A DNA stretch of 64,000 nt, from positions 1 to 64,000 of the forward strand of contig URSC01000004.1 of assembly GCA_900550465.1 (NCBI GenBank), read 5' to 3'. Below, in pieces: positions 43,505 through 52,251 of the stretch. Position 1 is the stretch's first letter. The number at the start of each line of letters is the position of its first letter. The position numbers were made by a program, and so were the translations under genes. This DNA is from an uncultured Alistipes sp. (GTDB taxonomy: Bacteria; Bacteroidota; Bacteroidia; Bacteroidales; UBA932). The notes beneath the pieces are model-generated. The model was not told the origin of the DNA. It ran no database searches and was given only the letters and a program-made list of their open reading frames with translations.

Positions 43505-44488
43505 CTATTGTACCGGACTCAGGTTCACGCTTATGGAGAATACTGTCTCAGGCAGTAATAGCGACTGCGCTATCTCTTTCAGGATAGCGGCGATGGGGGC
43601 TGTGCTGTCCTCCATACTTCCGAGGGCCATGAGCAGGATGCCTGTCCAGGGAGCGAAAGTGTCCTGGTTTATTTCTAGAGCAAGAGAACCGGAACCGTCT
43701 GTGGAATATGCCAGGGCAAAGTCAATGGGGGAAACGGGCGAGCCTATGGCGTCGGTGATGGTGCGGCGCAGATAGAGGTGAATCCACGAGTCATCGGGAG
43801 CCGGCCAGTACTGGACGACTCCGGTCAGCAGTGGCTCCAGTTCCGTACTGATGTCTCCTTTCCAGGATATGTTCAGGTAGCCGGTGCGGTCCAGCTCGAT
43901 GTACTGCAGGTTCTCAAGGATGGGTGTGATATATCCGCGGACAAGGCTCTGGAGCATCTGCACGGCCATGTCCGCCGGAAGTGTGATGCCGCCTACGGTG
44001 ATTTCCGTCACTGCGGGAGAACTGTATGTAATGCTGATATCCGCCAGACCGTCATCACCGCGGGCGACAGTCCACCTTCCTGTAGCAGGGGATGTGCAGG
44101 TGTCGGTGATGCTGAGTGACAGCGCGGAGCCGTCGACTGTCCCGGAGACGGAGATGTCCCTGTCCTGACCGCTGTATGTGCCGGAAAAGGTGTATTTGTC
44201 TTTCCCTTCCCCGGCGGCGGTGGCGGAAACGGTAAGGGTGTCGAAACCGAGCAGAAGGCTGTCAATGCTGACTGTTACAGTCTCGTCGTCAACTGCGGAT
44301 ATCGTGACAGAGCTGCCTGGCCAGTCAGTGATGTTGATAATCGTTCCGTTGACCTGCACGCTCTGAGCCTGAAGGGTATAGTGCCCTTCCATGGCAGGAG
44401 CCGGGGCGGACTGGCAGCCTGTCAGCAGCGATGTCAGGCAGACAGAGGCTGTCAGAATGGACAAAAGAGTTTTGATATGTGCTGTCAT
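43505..44488 (-). CDS. Lipoprotein of unknown function, beta-rich, 327 aa
   Basis: The signal ends in LTSLLTGC with Cys25. The mature part is rich in Thr, Ser and Val strands (VTISAVDDETVTVSID, YTFSGTYSGQDRDISVSGTV), suggesting an N-terminal lipocalin- or barrel-like domain, then a helical second half (MAVQMLQSLVRGYITPILEN). It resembles the DUF49xx-type lipoproteins of Bacteroidales, but I cannot name the family. It sits 2 nt before radA and 37 nt after the symporter gene, within the minus-strand run from malQ. Confidence 0.72.
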   Translation of the reverse strand: MTAHIKTLLSILTASVCLTSLLTGCQSAPAPAMEGHYTLQAQSVQVNGTIINITDWPGSSVTISAVDDETVTVSIDSLLLGFDTLTVSATAAGEGKDKYTFSGTYSGQDRDISVSGTVDGSALSLSITDTCTSPATGRWTVARGDDGLADISITYSSPAVTEITVGGITLPADMAVQMLQSLVRGYITPILENLQYIELDRTGYLNISWKGDISTELEPLLTGVVQYWPAPDDSWIHLYLRRTITDAIGSPVSPIDFALAYSTDGSGSLALEINQDTFAPWTGILLMALGSMEDSTAPIAAILKEIAQSLLLPETVFSISVNLSPVQ

Positions 44489-44525
44489 AAAAGTGGCGTT
44501 TTGTTCTGATAATGTGGCAGTGCGC

Positions 44526-45797
44526 TCAGACGGTGATTCTATCCCCTTCCGAGCGGGCTACGATGACAGCTCCGCACAGGTCTCCGTATACGTTGAGACA
44601 GGTGCGGGGCATCTCGCAGATCTGCTGTACTGCAAGAATTATACCCACTCCCTCCATCGGCAGTCCGACAGCGTTGAAGACGATGGCCATCATCACTATG
44701 CCGGCCATGGGTATGCCGGCAGAGCCTACAGCTGCCATCAGCGAGGTGAGTACTACAGTAATCTGCTGCCCTATAGTCAGATCAATGCCGTAGAGCTGGG
44801 CTATGAACAGGGCCGATACGCACTCGAACAGGGCCGTGCCGTTCATGTTGACGGTGCTTCCGAGAGAGAGTGTAAGTCCTGCCAGTTTTTCCGATACTCC
44901 GCAAGCCTGGGAGTAGCGGATGGACAGGGGCAGGGTGGCGTTGGACGAGCAGGTGGTGAATGCTGTCAGCATGGGGGTGGATACCCGGCGCATGTGCTTG
45001 TAAGGATTGATGCGGGCCAGTGCCCATACTGTGCCCGGCAGCACCAGGCCTCCGTGTATCAGGCATCCTGCCCAGACTGTGAGCACGAACATACCGAGTC
45101 CCTTGACTATCCCTATCAGGGCGTCCGGGTCTCCGGCCTGCTTCCCTATCATGCAGGCCATTACGGAGAATATGCCTATGGGAGTGAGCCTTATGATGGC
45201 CATCGTAACCTTCATTATCAGCTCGTATACAGCGGTGAAGAAGTCCAGCAGCACGGTGTAGTGCTTCTTGTCCAGCTTGGTGGAGAAGATGCCCAGAAGG
45301 ACCATGAAGAAGATGATGGGGAGGATGTTCCCGTCGGCCATGGCTGCGAAGACGTTGGACGGCACTATGCCTGTGAGCTGGTCTATCATGTGCACTTCCT
45401 GGGTGGCGATGTTCCCTACGTCGCTGGTGAGCACCACGTCGCGTCCTACGCCCGGCTTGATGAAGGTGACCAGGGCCAGGCCGATGACGACAGCCGTCAG
45501 GGTGGTCAGCAGGTAGTAGGTGAGGGTCTTGCCCAGCACCCTTCCGAGGTTGCCGCCCGCCATGCCGGCCACTCCTATGAAGATGGACGAGGCTATCAGC
45601 GGGATGACTATCATGTTGAGGGCGTTGAGGAAGAGGTCACCGAGCCATTCGATGTACTGGGTGCAGTGCGGCAGGAATATCCCGTAGACGGCGCCGAGGG
45701 CGATGCCTATGAGTATCTGCCAGTGTAGGGCGAGGCGGATGCCCCTTCGTCTGCGCGGGGCTGTTTCTGAACCTGAGGTTCCTTCATTGGGGTTCAT
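44526..45797 (-). CDS. Dicarboxylate/amino acid:cation symporter (DAACS family)
   Basis: The 423-aa protein has about eight helices and the re-entrant loop signatures of GltP/DctA transporters: TCSSNATLPLSIRYSQ (serine-rich HP1), GSTVNMNGTALFECVSALFI (the NMDGT-like motif, here NMNGT) and GSAGIPMAGIVMM (HP2). It imports glutamate, aspartate or C4-dicarboxylates with sodium or protons; the exact substrate is uncertain. Its start overlaps the malQ stop by 4 nt, an unusual but clear coupling with a starch enzyme. Confidence 0.9.
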   Translation of the reverse strand: MNPNEGTSGSETAPRRRRGIRLALHWQILIGIALGAVYGIFLPHCTQYIEWLGDLFLNALNMIVIPLIASSIFIGVAGMAGGNLGRVLGKTLTYYLLTTLTAVVIGLALVTFIKPGVGRDVVLTSDVGNIATQEVHMIDQLTGIVPSNVFAAMADGNILPIIFFMVLLGIFSTKLDKKHYTVLLDFFTAVYELIMKVTMAIIRLTPIGIFSVMACMIGKQAGDPDALIGIVKGLGMFVLTVWAGCLIHGGLVLPGTVWALARINPYKHMRRVSTPMLTAFTTCSSNATLPLSIRYSQACGVSEKLAGLTLSLGSTVNMNGTALFECVSALFIAQLYGIDLTIGQQITVVLTSLMAAVGSAGIPMAGIVMMAIVFNAVGLPMEGVGIILAVQQICEMPRTCLNVYGDLCGAVIVARSEGDRITV

Positions 45798-48460
45798 CTT
45801 CTTGACAGTTCTTTGAGTTTGGTATTAAGTTTCGGGTTGTTGATAAGGTCCTCTACGGACAGGTGCATGCGGTATCTCCAGTAGTATTTGGGGACAGAAG
45901 GCACGTTGATGCGCTCGGAAGCCGGATCCTGGGCCCTGACGTCCCCGTCCACGGAGAGCCAGTCCTGCAGGGGCAGTATGGTCAGCATCGCGGGGGAAGC
46001 GGTGTGCATGCGTATTATCTTCTCGCAGAGCCAGGGCTCGCAGTAGTAGGGGGCGTCGCCTCCCTCGTGGAGCATCCTGTGCCAGTACTCGGACGACACC
46101 CCGCGGTCCTCCTCCCACCACTGGCGGAGAGTGCTGGTGTCGTGGGTGCCGGTGGTGCAGACGCTCATGTAGGGATAGCGGGCGGGGTCCCCGAAAGGCT
46201 CACTGGGGTTCTTGGACATGCGGAATATCTCCAGCGACAGTATTTTCAGGTCCCGGATGACTTCCGGCACGCAGTCCGGTATCATGCCCAGGTCCTCGGC
46301 GCAGGTGAGCATGTCGGTGGCGGCCGTCACCTCGGGGAGCTTGCGCAGGGCGGACTCCCTCCAGAACTCGTTGTGCCTCTTGTAGAAGAAATGGTCGTAT
46401 ATGCGGTTGAAGGCCGCTTTCTGGTCTTCCGGCAGGTCGCGGTAGGAGTATGTGAACTGGGCCGATATCCTGGGGTGGAAGAGTCCGGGGCGGCTGCTGT
46501 CCTCGAGGAAAAGCACCTCGCCGGCGAGGGCCTGCAGTCCGTCCTTGATATCGTTCTGCTCCGGTCCGAAAAGCTCCTCTATCTTCCTCTGGGTGTTTAC
46601 TTCCTCCTTGAGGGTGAAGACCTCGTACTCGTTGCTGTTCAGATACTTGCTCATCACCTCGTCGGTGCGGTCCCCGAACATGTCCCGCAGTTGCCAGTAT
46701 CTTATATAAGGTGTGGCGTGGCGGGCGAAGTCAAACCCGAATCCAAACGAGCGGATCTCCCCGCAGCTCATCGGCAGGGCGGGGGAGAAATGTCCCATCA
46801 GGCCCTTGGTCTGCTCCTGCGGTATCTCCCATATCCGGAAGAATCCCAGCACGTGGTCTATCCTGTAGGCGTCGAAGTACTCGGACATGTGGCGGAAGCG
46901 CTCCTTCCACCAGCGGTAGCCGTCGGAGGCCATCCGGTCCCAGTCGTAGGTGGGAAAACCCCAGTTCTGGCCGTCGGCCGCGAAGTCGTCGGGCGGGGCT
47001 CCGGCCTGGGAGTCCATGTGGAAGAGCTCCGGGGAGGCCCAGGCGTCCGCGCTGTTGCGGGTGATGCCTATGGGGATGTCGCCCTTCAGGGCAATGCCCA
47101 GCGAATGGAGGTACTGCACCGCGTCCAGCAGCTGCCTGTGCAGGTGGTACTGGGTGAAAATGTGGAAGGATATCTCGGGATAGAGGGGACTGTCCTCCGA
47201 ATTGACGCGCGCGAGCAGCTCAGGGGTGCAGCGGGAGTCCTCTCCCCAACGGGAGAAATCGGCGGTGCCGTGGCTGTCCCTCAGGGCGCAGAAGGCGCAG
47301 TAGGGCAGGAGCCAGGACTTGTTGCTGCGGTAGAATGAGAGGAACTTCGGCTCGGCGAAGGTGTCCTCCCTATAGGTCTCGAACTGTATTCTGAGGTATT
47401 TGTTCTTCATGGCCAGCACCTTCTCGTAGTCGATGGCCGGCAGGGCGTCCAGAGCCTTCCGCTCGCGGGTGTAGGCGGAGCGCTGCCCGGGGTTCCTGAG
47501 AGGGCCGATGGCCGTGATGTTGATGAATATCGGATGCAGGGCCATGACGGTGATGCCTCCGTAGGGGTACGAGTCGGTCCAGGTGCCGGTGGAGGTGGTG
47601 TCGTTGACAGGCAGTATCTGGATGACGTTCTGGCCTATGGAGCGGATCCAGTCTCCGAATGTCTTGAGGTCGGTGAAGTCGCCGATGCCGCAGCTGTTCT
47701 GCGTCCTGAGGGCAAATACCGGTACGGCGGTGCCGGAGAAGCGGGGCCTCCCCAGGTGGAAGGACGCCTGGGAGTATTCCACGGACCAGGTCTGATGGGG
47801 GGTGATGTCGCCGGGCAGCTCCAGGATACGGTTGTCCCTGTCCTCCCAGACGATGCTGCCGTCAGCGGTATTGCGCTTGATGAACTTGAATTCCAGCCTC
47901 CGGCCCAGTTTCTCCGCGGGGAGGTGAACTGTCCAGCGGGAGCCGTGCACCGGGGTCATCTCCATTGCCCCGGCCGGATCCCATCCTCCCAGTACCGGGG
48001 AGTCTCCGCAGACGGCCAGGACGCAGTCCTGCTCTACTGCCGGAGCCGTCACCCTGATGATGACCTCGCGGGAGTGGAGGTGGGTCTGGGTGGACTCGCG
48101 GTGCGCGTGGGAGAAGAATATCTCGGAGAAGGGGGCGGTGAGGAAGGGAGCCTCAGCCGAATTGCCCTGCCACTCGTCGTTGAGGAAGAGCTCCCGGGAC
48201 GCGCTGTTCAGGCCCAGGACCCTTTCAGAGCCGGCCTCGTAGAAGGTGGAGCCGTTCTCTGACTTGACGAAGTATTTGTAGGACAGGACCCTTTCCTCGA
48301 GATCCGTTATCTTGATGTCGGTTTTCCAGAAATCTCCTGGGGTGTAGTTCATGGGTACGGCCTTGGCCGGGTCACCGCCTCCGAGCTCGGGCACGGACCC
48401 CGAGATATAGAGGTTCTGCCCCCAGGCGGTGCGGAAGTTGATGGAAAAATGAATAATCAT
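45794..48460 (-). CDS. malQ: 4-alpha-glucanotransferase (GH77) with N-terminal starch-binding domains
   Basis: This 888-aa cytoplasmic enzyme disproportionates maltodextrins. Residues of about 1-120 and 125-240 look like two CBM20 domains (FSINFRTAWGQNLYISGSVP, QDCVLAVCGDSPVLGGWDPA). The GH77 barrel follows, with nucleophile Asp535 in YRIDHVLGFFRIWEIP, the acid/base Glu in CAEDLGMIPDC and the third Asp in GTHDTSTLRQWW. There is no signal peptide, so it would act on sugars brought in by the starch locus 2-16 kb away. Its promoter overlaps the divergent one of the small membrane protein. Confidence 0.94.
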   Translation of the reverse strand: MIIHFSINFRTAWGQNLYISGSVPELGGGDPAKAVPMNYTPGDFWKTDIKITDLEERVLSYKYFVKSENGSTFYEAGSERVLGLNSASRELFLNDEWQGNSAEAPFLTAPFSEIFFSHAHRESTQTHLHSREVIIRVTAPAVEQDCVLAVCGDSPVLGGWDPAGAMEMTPVHGSRWTVHLPAEKLGRRLEFKFIKRNTADGSIVWEDRDNRILELPGDITPHQTWSVEYSQASFHLGRPRFSGTAVPVFALRTQNSCGIGDFTDLKTFGDWIRSIGQNVIQILPVNDTTSTGTWTDSYPYGGITVMALHPIFINITAIGPLRNPGQRSAYTRERKALDALPAIDYEKVLAMKNKYLRIQFETYREDTFAEPKFLSFYRSNKSWLLPYCAFCALRDSHGTADFSRWGEDSRCTPELLARVNSEDSPLYPEISFHIFTQYHLHRQLLDAVQYLHSLGIALKGDIPIGITRNSADAWASPELFHMDSQAGAPPDDFAADGQNWGFPTYDWDRMASDGYRWWKERFRHMSEYFDAYRIDHVLGFFRIWEIPQEQTKGLMGHFSPALPMSCGEIRSFGFGFDFARHATPYIRYWQLRDMFGDRTDEVMSKYLNSNEYEVFTLKEEVNTQRKIEELFGPEQNDIKDGLQALAGEVLFLEDSSRPGLFHPRISAQFTYSYRDLPEDQKAAFNRIYDHFFYKRHNEFWRESALRKLPEVTAATDMLTCAEDLGMIPDCVPEVIRDLKILSLEIFRMSKNPSEPFGDPARYPYMSVCTTGTHDTSTLRQWWEEDRGVSSEYWHRMLHEGGDAPYYCEPWLCEKIIRMHTASPAMLTILPLQDWLSVDGDVRAQDPASERINVPSVPKYYWRYRMHLSVEDLINNPKLNTKLKELSRR

Positions 48461-48472
48461 CGTTCAGAATTT

Positions 48473-48506
48473 TTGCAAATGTATGGAAAAATCGTTAATT
48501 TTACAG
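48473..48506. promoter_or_regulatory. Overlapping divergent promoters: malQ (-) and membrane protein/kinase operon (+)
   Basis: On the minus strand TACATTTG (48476-48483) is an exact -7 box for malQ. On the plus strand TTG (48473-48475), 20 nt, then TAATTTTA (48496-48503) is a near-consensus promoter for the kinase operon. The two overlap almost completely, so binding of polymerase in one direction should hinder the other. Confidence 0.5.
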
Positions 48507-48521
48507 AAATATCATGTGACT

Positions 48522-48923
48522 ATGAAGCGGTTTTTCTCAAGAACGGGCGATGCGAGGAGCGACGTGCTCAGGGCCAATGTCATAGTTCTGATTTTCGTCC
48601 TCGCCCACGCGATTGTCTGTCTGGCACTTCACGACACCAAGATAGGTGACGGCATCTTCCTCACCTGCCTGACCATAGGCATGGTCTTCGCCCTTATCAA
48701 GTTCTACAGGGCTTCTTTCGACGTCTTCCTGGGGCTGGCATTCCTCTCGTGCTTCGCCGGTTTCTACATCGGGACCGAGGGCGCCGGGCTGCTGGAGAAG
48801 CTGGTGCCTTCCTGGGGAGTGTGGATCAATGTCATAGTCACGATGGTCACCACCGGGCTTCTGGGACTGGTGATCGTCCTCTTAGTACGCAGGGACTGGC
48901 ATGTCGGAGGAAAGCAGCAATAG
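48522..48923 (+). CDS. Small four-helix membrane protein co-transcribed with a LytS-type kinase
   Basis: The 133-aa protein (from the ATG at 48522, MKRFFSRTGDARSDVL) has four hydrophobic helices: IVLIFVLAHAIVCLAL, FLTCLTIGMVFALI, FLGLAFLSCFAGFYI and VIVTMVTTGLLGLVIVLLV. I do not recognise a family. Its 3' end overlaps the kinase gene by 23 nt, so it may be a sensor partner or modulator of the kinase. The earlier in-frame ATG at 48483 lies inside the promoter and is not preferred. Confidence 0.75.
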   Translation: MKRFFSRTGDARSDVLRANVIVLIFVLAHAIVCLALHDTKIGDGIFLTCLTIGMVFALIKFYRASFDVFLGLAFLSCFAGFYIGTEGAGLLEKLVPSWGVWINVIVTMVTTGLLGLVIVLLVRRDWHVGGKQQ

Positions 48924-49965
48924 GGGAGGGCGCAGCCAGGTCTCGACCGTCGACCTGATGGTCATCATCATCATTGTCCTGTTCGCAAGGATACTGATCG
49001 AGAGGGCCATGCCTCTGTTCTACGAGAGTTTCGGCCTGTATTTCGGAGATTTCCTCTTTCAGACGCTGTCCAACTATTCCCTGACCTTCGGGGCCATCCT
49101 CGGAGACATCCTCATCGTCGTGCTGCTGGTGCGCTTCTTCCCGTACGGAAGCGGCAGGACCATAGTCCGGTCTCTGGTGGAGGTGGGCGCCATCGCCCTG
49201 ATGGCCTTCCTGACTTCCCTGCTGATCCGGATATGGCAGTACCCGCAGGTAGTGGACGGAAGCAAGTTCTTCAGCCGGCTCTTTCTCTTCACATACGTGA
49301 GCAACCTGGTGTTCAACGCCGTCGCGATACTCATCACCGACCTTATTTTCTATTACCGCTGGACGAACCGCAAGGCCGTCGCCGCGGAGGCCGAGCAGCG
49401 GGCCAGGGCCAACTACCAGTACCAGCTGCTCAAGAGTGAGACCAACCCCCATTTTCTCTTCAACTGCCTGACAGTCCTGCAGTACCTGATACATGAGGAC
49501 GCCGACAGGGCCAGTGATTATGCGGGGAAGCTGGCGGGAGTGTACCGCTATTTCCTGAAGTTGGAGAAGCATACTCTGGTGATGCTGGAGGAGGAGCTGG
49601 AGTTCGTGAGCAAGTACTGCGACCTGCTGCGGGAGAGGTTCGGGGAGAGTTTCGTCACTGAGATAGACATTCCGGACAAGTATCACGGCGCCAGGATCAT
49701 TCCCTGCACCCTGCAGGTGATGGTGGAGAATGCCGTCAAGCACAACGTGGTCAACTCTTCCAGCGCCCTGCACATCTCCATAGGCGTCGGGATGCGTCAT
49801 ATCGTCGTCCGCAACAACCTCAATCCCAAGAAGACTGAGCCGGGCGTCTCCACCGGCACCGGCCTGCAGAACATCAGCCGTCAGTACGAGATACTCTTCA
49901 ACCGCAGGGTGGTGACCGAAAAGACGGACTCGGAATTCATCGTGCGCATTCCTCTTATCCAGTAG
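48901..49965 (+). CDS. LytS/YehU-type sensor histidine kinase
   Basis: The 354-aa protein has about four N-terminal membrane helices (VDLMVIIIIVLFARILIERA through LFLFTYVSNLVFNAVAILI), then the His_kinase domain with the phospho-acceptor His184 in KSETNPHFLFNCLTVLQYL and a C-terminal ATPase (MVENAVKHNVV N-box, GTGLQNISRQYEILF). It should phosphorylate a LytTR-type response regulator. The only candidate here is encoded convergently, 6 bp past its stop. Confidence 0.93.
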   Translation: MSEESSNRGGRSQVSTVDLMVIIIIVLFARILIERAMPLFYESFGLYFGDFLFQTLSNYSLTFGAILGDILIVVLLVRFFPYGSGRTIVRSLVEVGAIALMAFLTSLLIRIWQYPQVVDGSKFFSRLFLFTYVSNLVFNAVAILITDLIFYYRWTNRKAVAAEAEQRARANYQYQLLKSETNPHFLFNCLTVLQYLIHEDADRASDYAGKLAGVYRYFLKLEKHTLVMLEEELEFVSKYCDLLRERFGESFVTEIDIPDKYHGARIIPCTLQVMVENAVKHNVVNSSSALHISIGVGMRHIVVRNNLNPKKTEPGVSTGTGLQNISRQYEILFNRRVVTEKTDSEFIVRIPLIQ

Positions 49966-49971
49966 CCCGGC

Positions 49972-50721
49972 CTACGCGCCCTCCAGCCATTCCATGAAGG
50001 ACTGGACGCGGTCGCGGGGGACGATCACCGGCTCGATGTTCTTCGGGGAGAGGGTGACTTTCAGCCTGGAGTTGAAATATTTCGAGATAGTGTAGATGGA
50101 GGAGAGGCCCACCAGGCATTTCCGGGATATCTTGTAGAATCTGGCCGGGTCCACCTCGTTCTCTATGGCCGTGAGCGAGTCGTCGGTCATGTACTGCTTG
50201 CCGTCGCGGGTGACCAGCCAGGTGGACTTCTCGTTGGAGTAGAAATAGGCTATGTCGTTTACGTCAATAACCAGTATCTGGCTTCCTAACTTAATGGTAA
50301 AGTGGTGCTTATGGACGGGCTTCACGTAGGCGGTTACGTCGGGCGCGGTTTTCGGCGCGGCAGTTACCCCGCATAACTGCATGCACCGGTCTACCGATTC
50401 CCTGAAGGCACCGTCCTCTATCGGTTTCATCAGGTAGTCGATGCACTTGTTCCGGAATGCGTCCAGGGCGTAGTCTGTGTAGGCGGTGGTCACTATGACC
50501 GGACAGGTGATGTCCACCTGCCGGAATATCTCGAAGCTCCTGCCGTCGGAGAGCTCCACGTCCATGAATATAAGGTCCGGAGTCTGGTGCCTGAGAAAGT
50601 TTACGGCGGTGTCCACCGAGTCCAGTATCCCCATGATGGTGAAGTCGGGGAAGTATCGGCCCAGGAGCCTGAGGAGTATCTGCTGGGCGGGTATCTCGTC
50701 TTCTATTATCAGGACTTTCAT
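49972..50721 (-). CDS. LytTR-family response regulator
   Basis: This 249-aa protein has a receiver domain (residues 1-115) with acidic pocket IIEDE, phospho-acceptor Asp54 in LIFMDVELSDG and Lys in LMKPIED. A LytTR DNA-binding domain covers about 145-245 (FYSNEKSTWLVTRDGKQYM, FYKISRKCLVGLSSI). I chose the ATG at 50719-50721, since the longer frame to 50760 runs through the promoter at 50730-50760. It faces the kinase gene tail to tail, 6 bp apart, and on its other side diverges from the sugar-transporter and SusC genes, so the starch locus is a plausible target. Confidence 0.92.
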   Translation of the reverse strand: MKVLIIEDEIPAQQILLRLLGRYFPDFTIMGILDSVDTAVNFLRHQTPDLIFMDVELSDGRSFEIFRQVDITCPVIVTTAYTDYALDAFRNKCIDYLMKPIEDGAFRESVDRCMQLCGVTAAPKTAPDVTAYVKPVHKHHFTIKLGSQILVIDVNDIAYFYSNEKSTWLVTRDGKQYMTDDSLTAIENEVDPARFYKISRKCLVGLSSIYTISKYFNSRLKVTLSPKNIEPVIVPRDRVQSFMEWLEGA

Positions 50722-50729
50722 AGCGGATG

Positions 50730-50760
50730 CAAAGTTAAGAAAGATGACGGATATTTCCAA
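50730..50760 (-). promoter_or_regulatory. Canonical promoter for the LytTR regulator gene
   Basis: On the minus strand, TTG (50758-50760), 20 nt, then TAACTTTG (50730-50737) is an ideal -33/-7 pair. The start point would be near 50724-50726, so the mRNA leader before the ATG at 50721 would be only a few nucleotides, nearly leaderless. Confidence 0.72.
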
Positions 50761-50830
50761 TTTGTTAAAAAAATGTTACAGTTCGTCGCTATTTTCCCGC
50801 AGTCCGTCGGAAACTATAATGTTTAATAGG

Positions 50831-50867
50831 TGCGGTTAATCTAATTTTGGCACTGCTTAAAACCGCA
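50831..50867 (+). promoter_or_regulatory. Promoter of the starch-locus MFS gene inside an inverted repeat
   Basis: TAATTTTG (50842-50849) is a -7 box 29 nt before the ATG at 50879. It lies between the inverted half-sites TGCGGTT (50831-50837) and AACCGCA (50861-50867). The arrangement could be an operator for a dimeric regulator or an mRNA hairpin at the 5' end. No -33 TTG is seen, consistent with a promoter that needs an activator. Confidence 0.45.
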
Positions 50868-50878
50868 GACAGACTTCC

Positions 50879-52210
50879 ATGGAAAAGAAGAGAATGACAT
50901 TCATGCAGATTTTCAACATGAGTTTCGGGTTTCTCGGGATTCAGTTCGGCCTGGCGCTGCAGAACGCCAACGTCAGCAGGATCCTGCAGTCATTCGGAGC
51001 TGATGTGGCCCATCTGTCGTATTTCTGGCTGGCGGCGCCCCTCACGGGCATGATCGTCCAGCCCATCATAGGACACTACAGCGACCGCACCTGGTGCCGG
51101 CTCGGCAGGAGACGTCCCTACTTCCTGACCGGAGCCATCCTGGCCTCCCTGATGCTGTTCCTGATGCCCAACTCCCCCTCCCTTGCCGGCTTCCTCTCCC
51201 CTCTGCTGATAGGCGCCGGAATCCTCATGATTATGGATGCGTCGATCAACGTGGCCATGGAGCCTTTCAGGGCCCTGGTCGCCGACAAACTGCCCTCCGA
51301 ACAGAGGACCCTCGGCTTCTCGATGCAGACATCCCTCATCGGTATCGGCGCTGTCGTCGGTGCCGTACTTCCTTATGTGCTGACCAACTGGTTCGGTATG
51401 TCCAACACCCCGGCCGAAGTAGGCGGCGTCGCCCCCAACGTGCGCACGGCCTTCTATATCGGCGCCGCAGTCCTACTGCTCTGCGTGCTCTGGACCGTCA
51501 TCAGTACCTCCGAGTATCCTCCCGAGCCCGGGAAGAAGAAAGAGAAGGACGGAGGTTTCCTGGAGATATTCAAGGACTTCGGCCGCATGCCCAGGACCAT
51601 GGTGCAGCTCGGCGTGGTCCAGTTCTTCTCCTGGTTCGCCCTCTTCTCCATGTGGGTGTACATGACTCCCGCCGTGGCCGAGCACTGCTACAACACGCTG
51701 GACCGTACCTCGGTCGAGTTCGGCAATGCCGGTGACTGGGTCGGCGTCCTGCAGGGTATATATAATGGTGTGGCCGCAGTTTACGCCTTCCTCCTGCCCT
51801 GGATAGCCTCCAGGATAGGCCGTAAGGCCACCCATTCCGTCTCCCTGCTGATGGGAGCCCTCGGTTTCGCCTCCTTCTTCATCTTCAAGAACCCGAACCT
51901 CCTGATCATATCCATGATAGGTGTCGGCATTGCCTGGGGCAGCATCCTGGCCATGCCTTACTCTATCCTCGCCGGCTCGCTGCCTCCCGCCAAGATGGGA
52001 GTCTTCATGGGTATCTTCAACTTCTTCATCACTATACCGCAGGTATGCAACGGCCTCCTCGGAGGCTTCATGGTCAACCATGTGTACGGCGGTCACACTA
52101 TCTACGCCATGGTGTTCTCGGGCCTGTGCCTCCTGATAGCGGCGGTCTCCGTCATCTTCGTGGAGGACAAGGACGACCCGGTGCAGCTGCGGCTTTTCCG
52201 TAAGAAATAA
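50879..52210 (+). CDS. MFS sugar transporter (GPH/SUT-like), probably maltose or maltooligosaccharide
   Basis: The 443-aa inner-membrane protein has twelve predicted helices, with FGFLGIQFGLALQNANVSRI in the first, the loop motif GHYSDRTWCRLGRRRPYF after the second, and IASRIGRKATHSVSLL between the halves. These mark the sugar:proton symporters related to plant sucrose carriers that Bacteroidetes use in glucan loci. Substrate is inferred from the neighbours (susC, susD, amylases, GH97). It is the first gene of the locus, and the susC ATG follows 41 nt after its stop with no promoter visible between. Confidence 0.9.
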   Translation: MEKKRMTFMQIFNMSFGFLGIQFGLALQNANVSRILQSFGADVAHLSYFWLAAPLTGMIVQPIIGHYSDRTWCRLGRRRPYFLTGAILASLMLFLMPNSPSLAGFLSPLLIGAGILMIMDASINVAMEPFRALVADKLPSEQRTLGFSMQTSLIGIGAVVGAVLPYVLTNWFGMSNTPAEVGGVAPNVRTAFYIGAAVLLLCVLWTVISTSEYPPEPGKKKEKDGGFLEIFKDFGRMPRTMVQLGVVQFFSWFALFSMWVYMTPAVAEHCYNTLDRTSVEFGNAGDWVGVLQGIYNGVAAVYAFLLPWIASRIGRKATHSVSLLMGALGFASFFIFKNPNLLIISMIGVGIAWGSILAMPYSILAGSLPPAKMGVFMGIFNFFITIPQVCNGLLGGFMVNHVYGGHTIYAMVFSGLCLLIAAVSVIFVEDKDDPVQLRLFRKK

Positions 52211-52251
52211 CAACAAACTCATTTTAAGTACAATCAATTAACAGTTAACGT

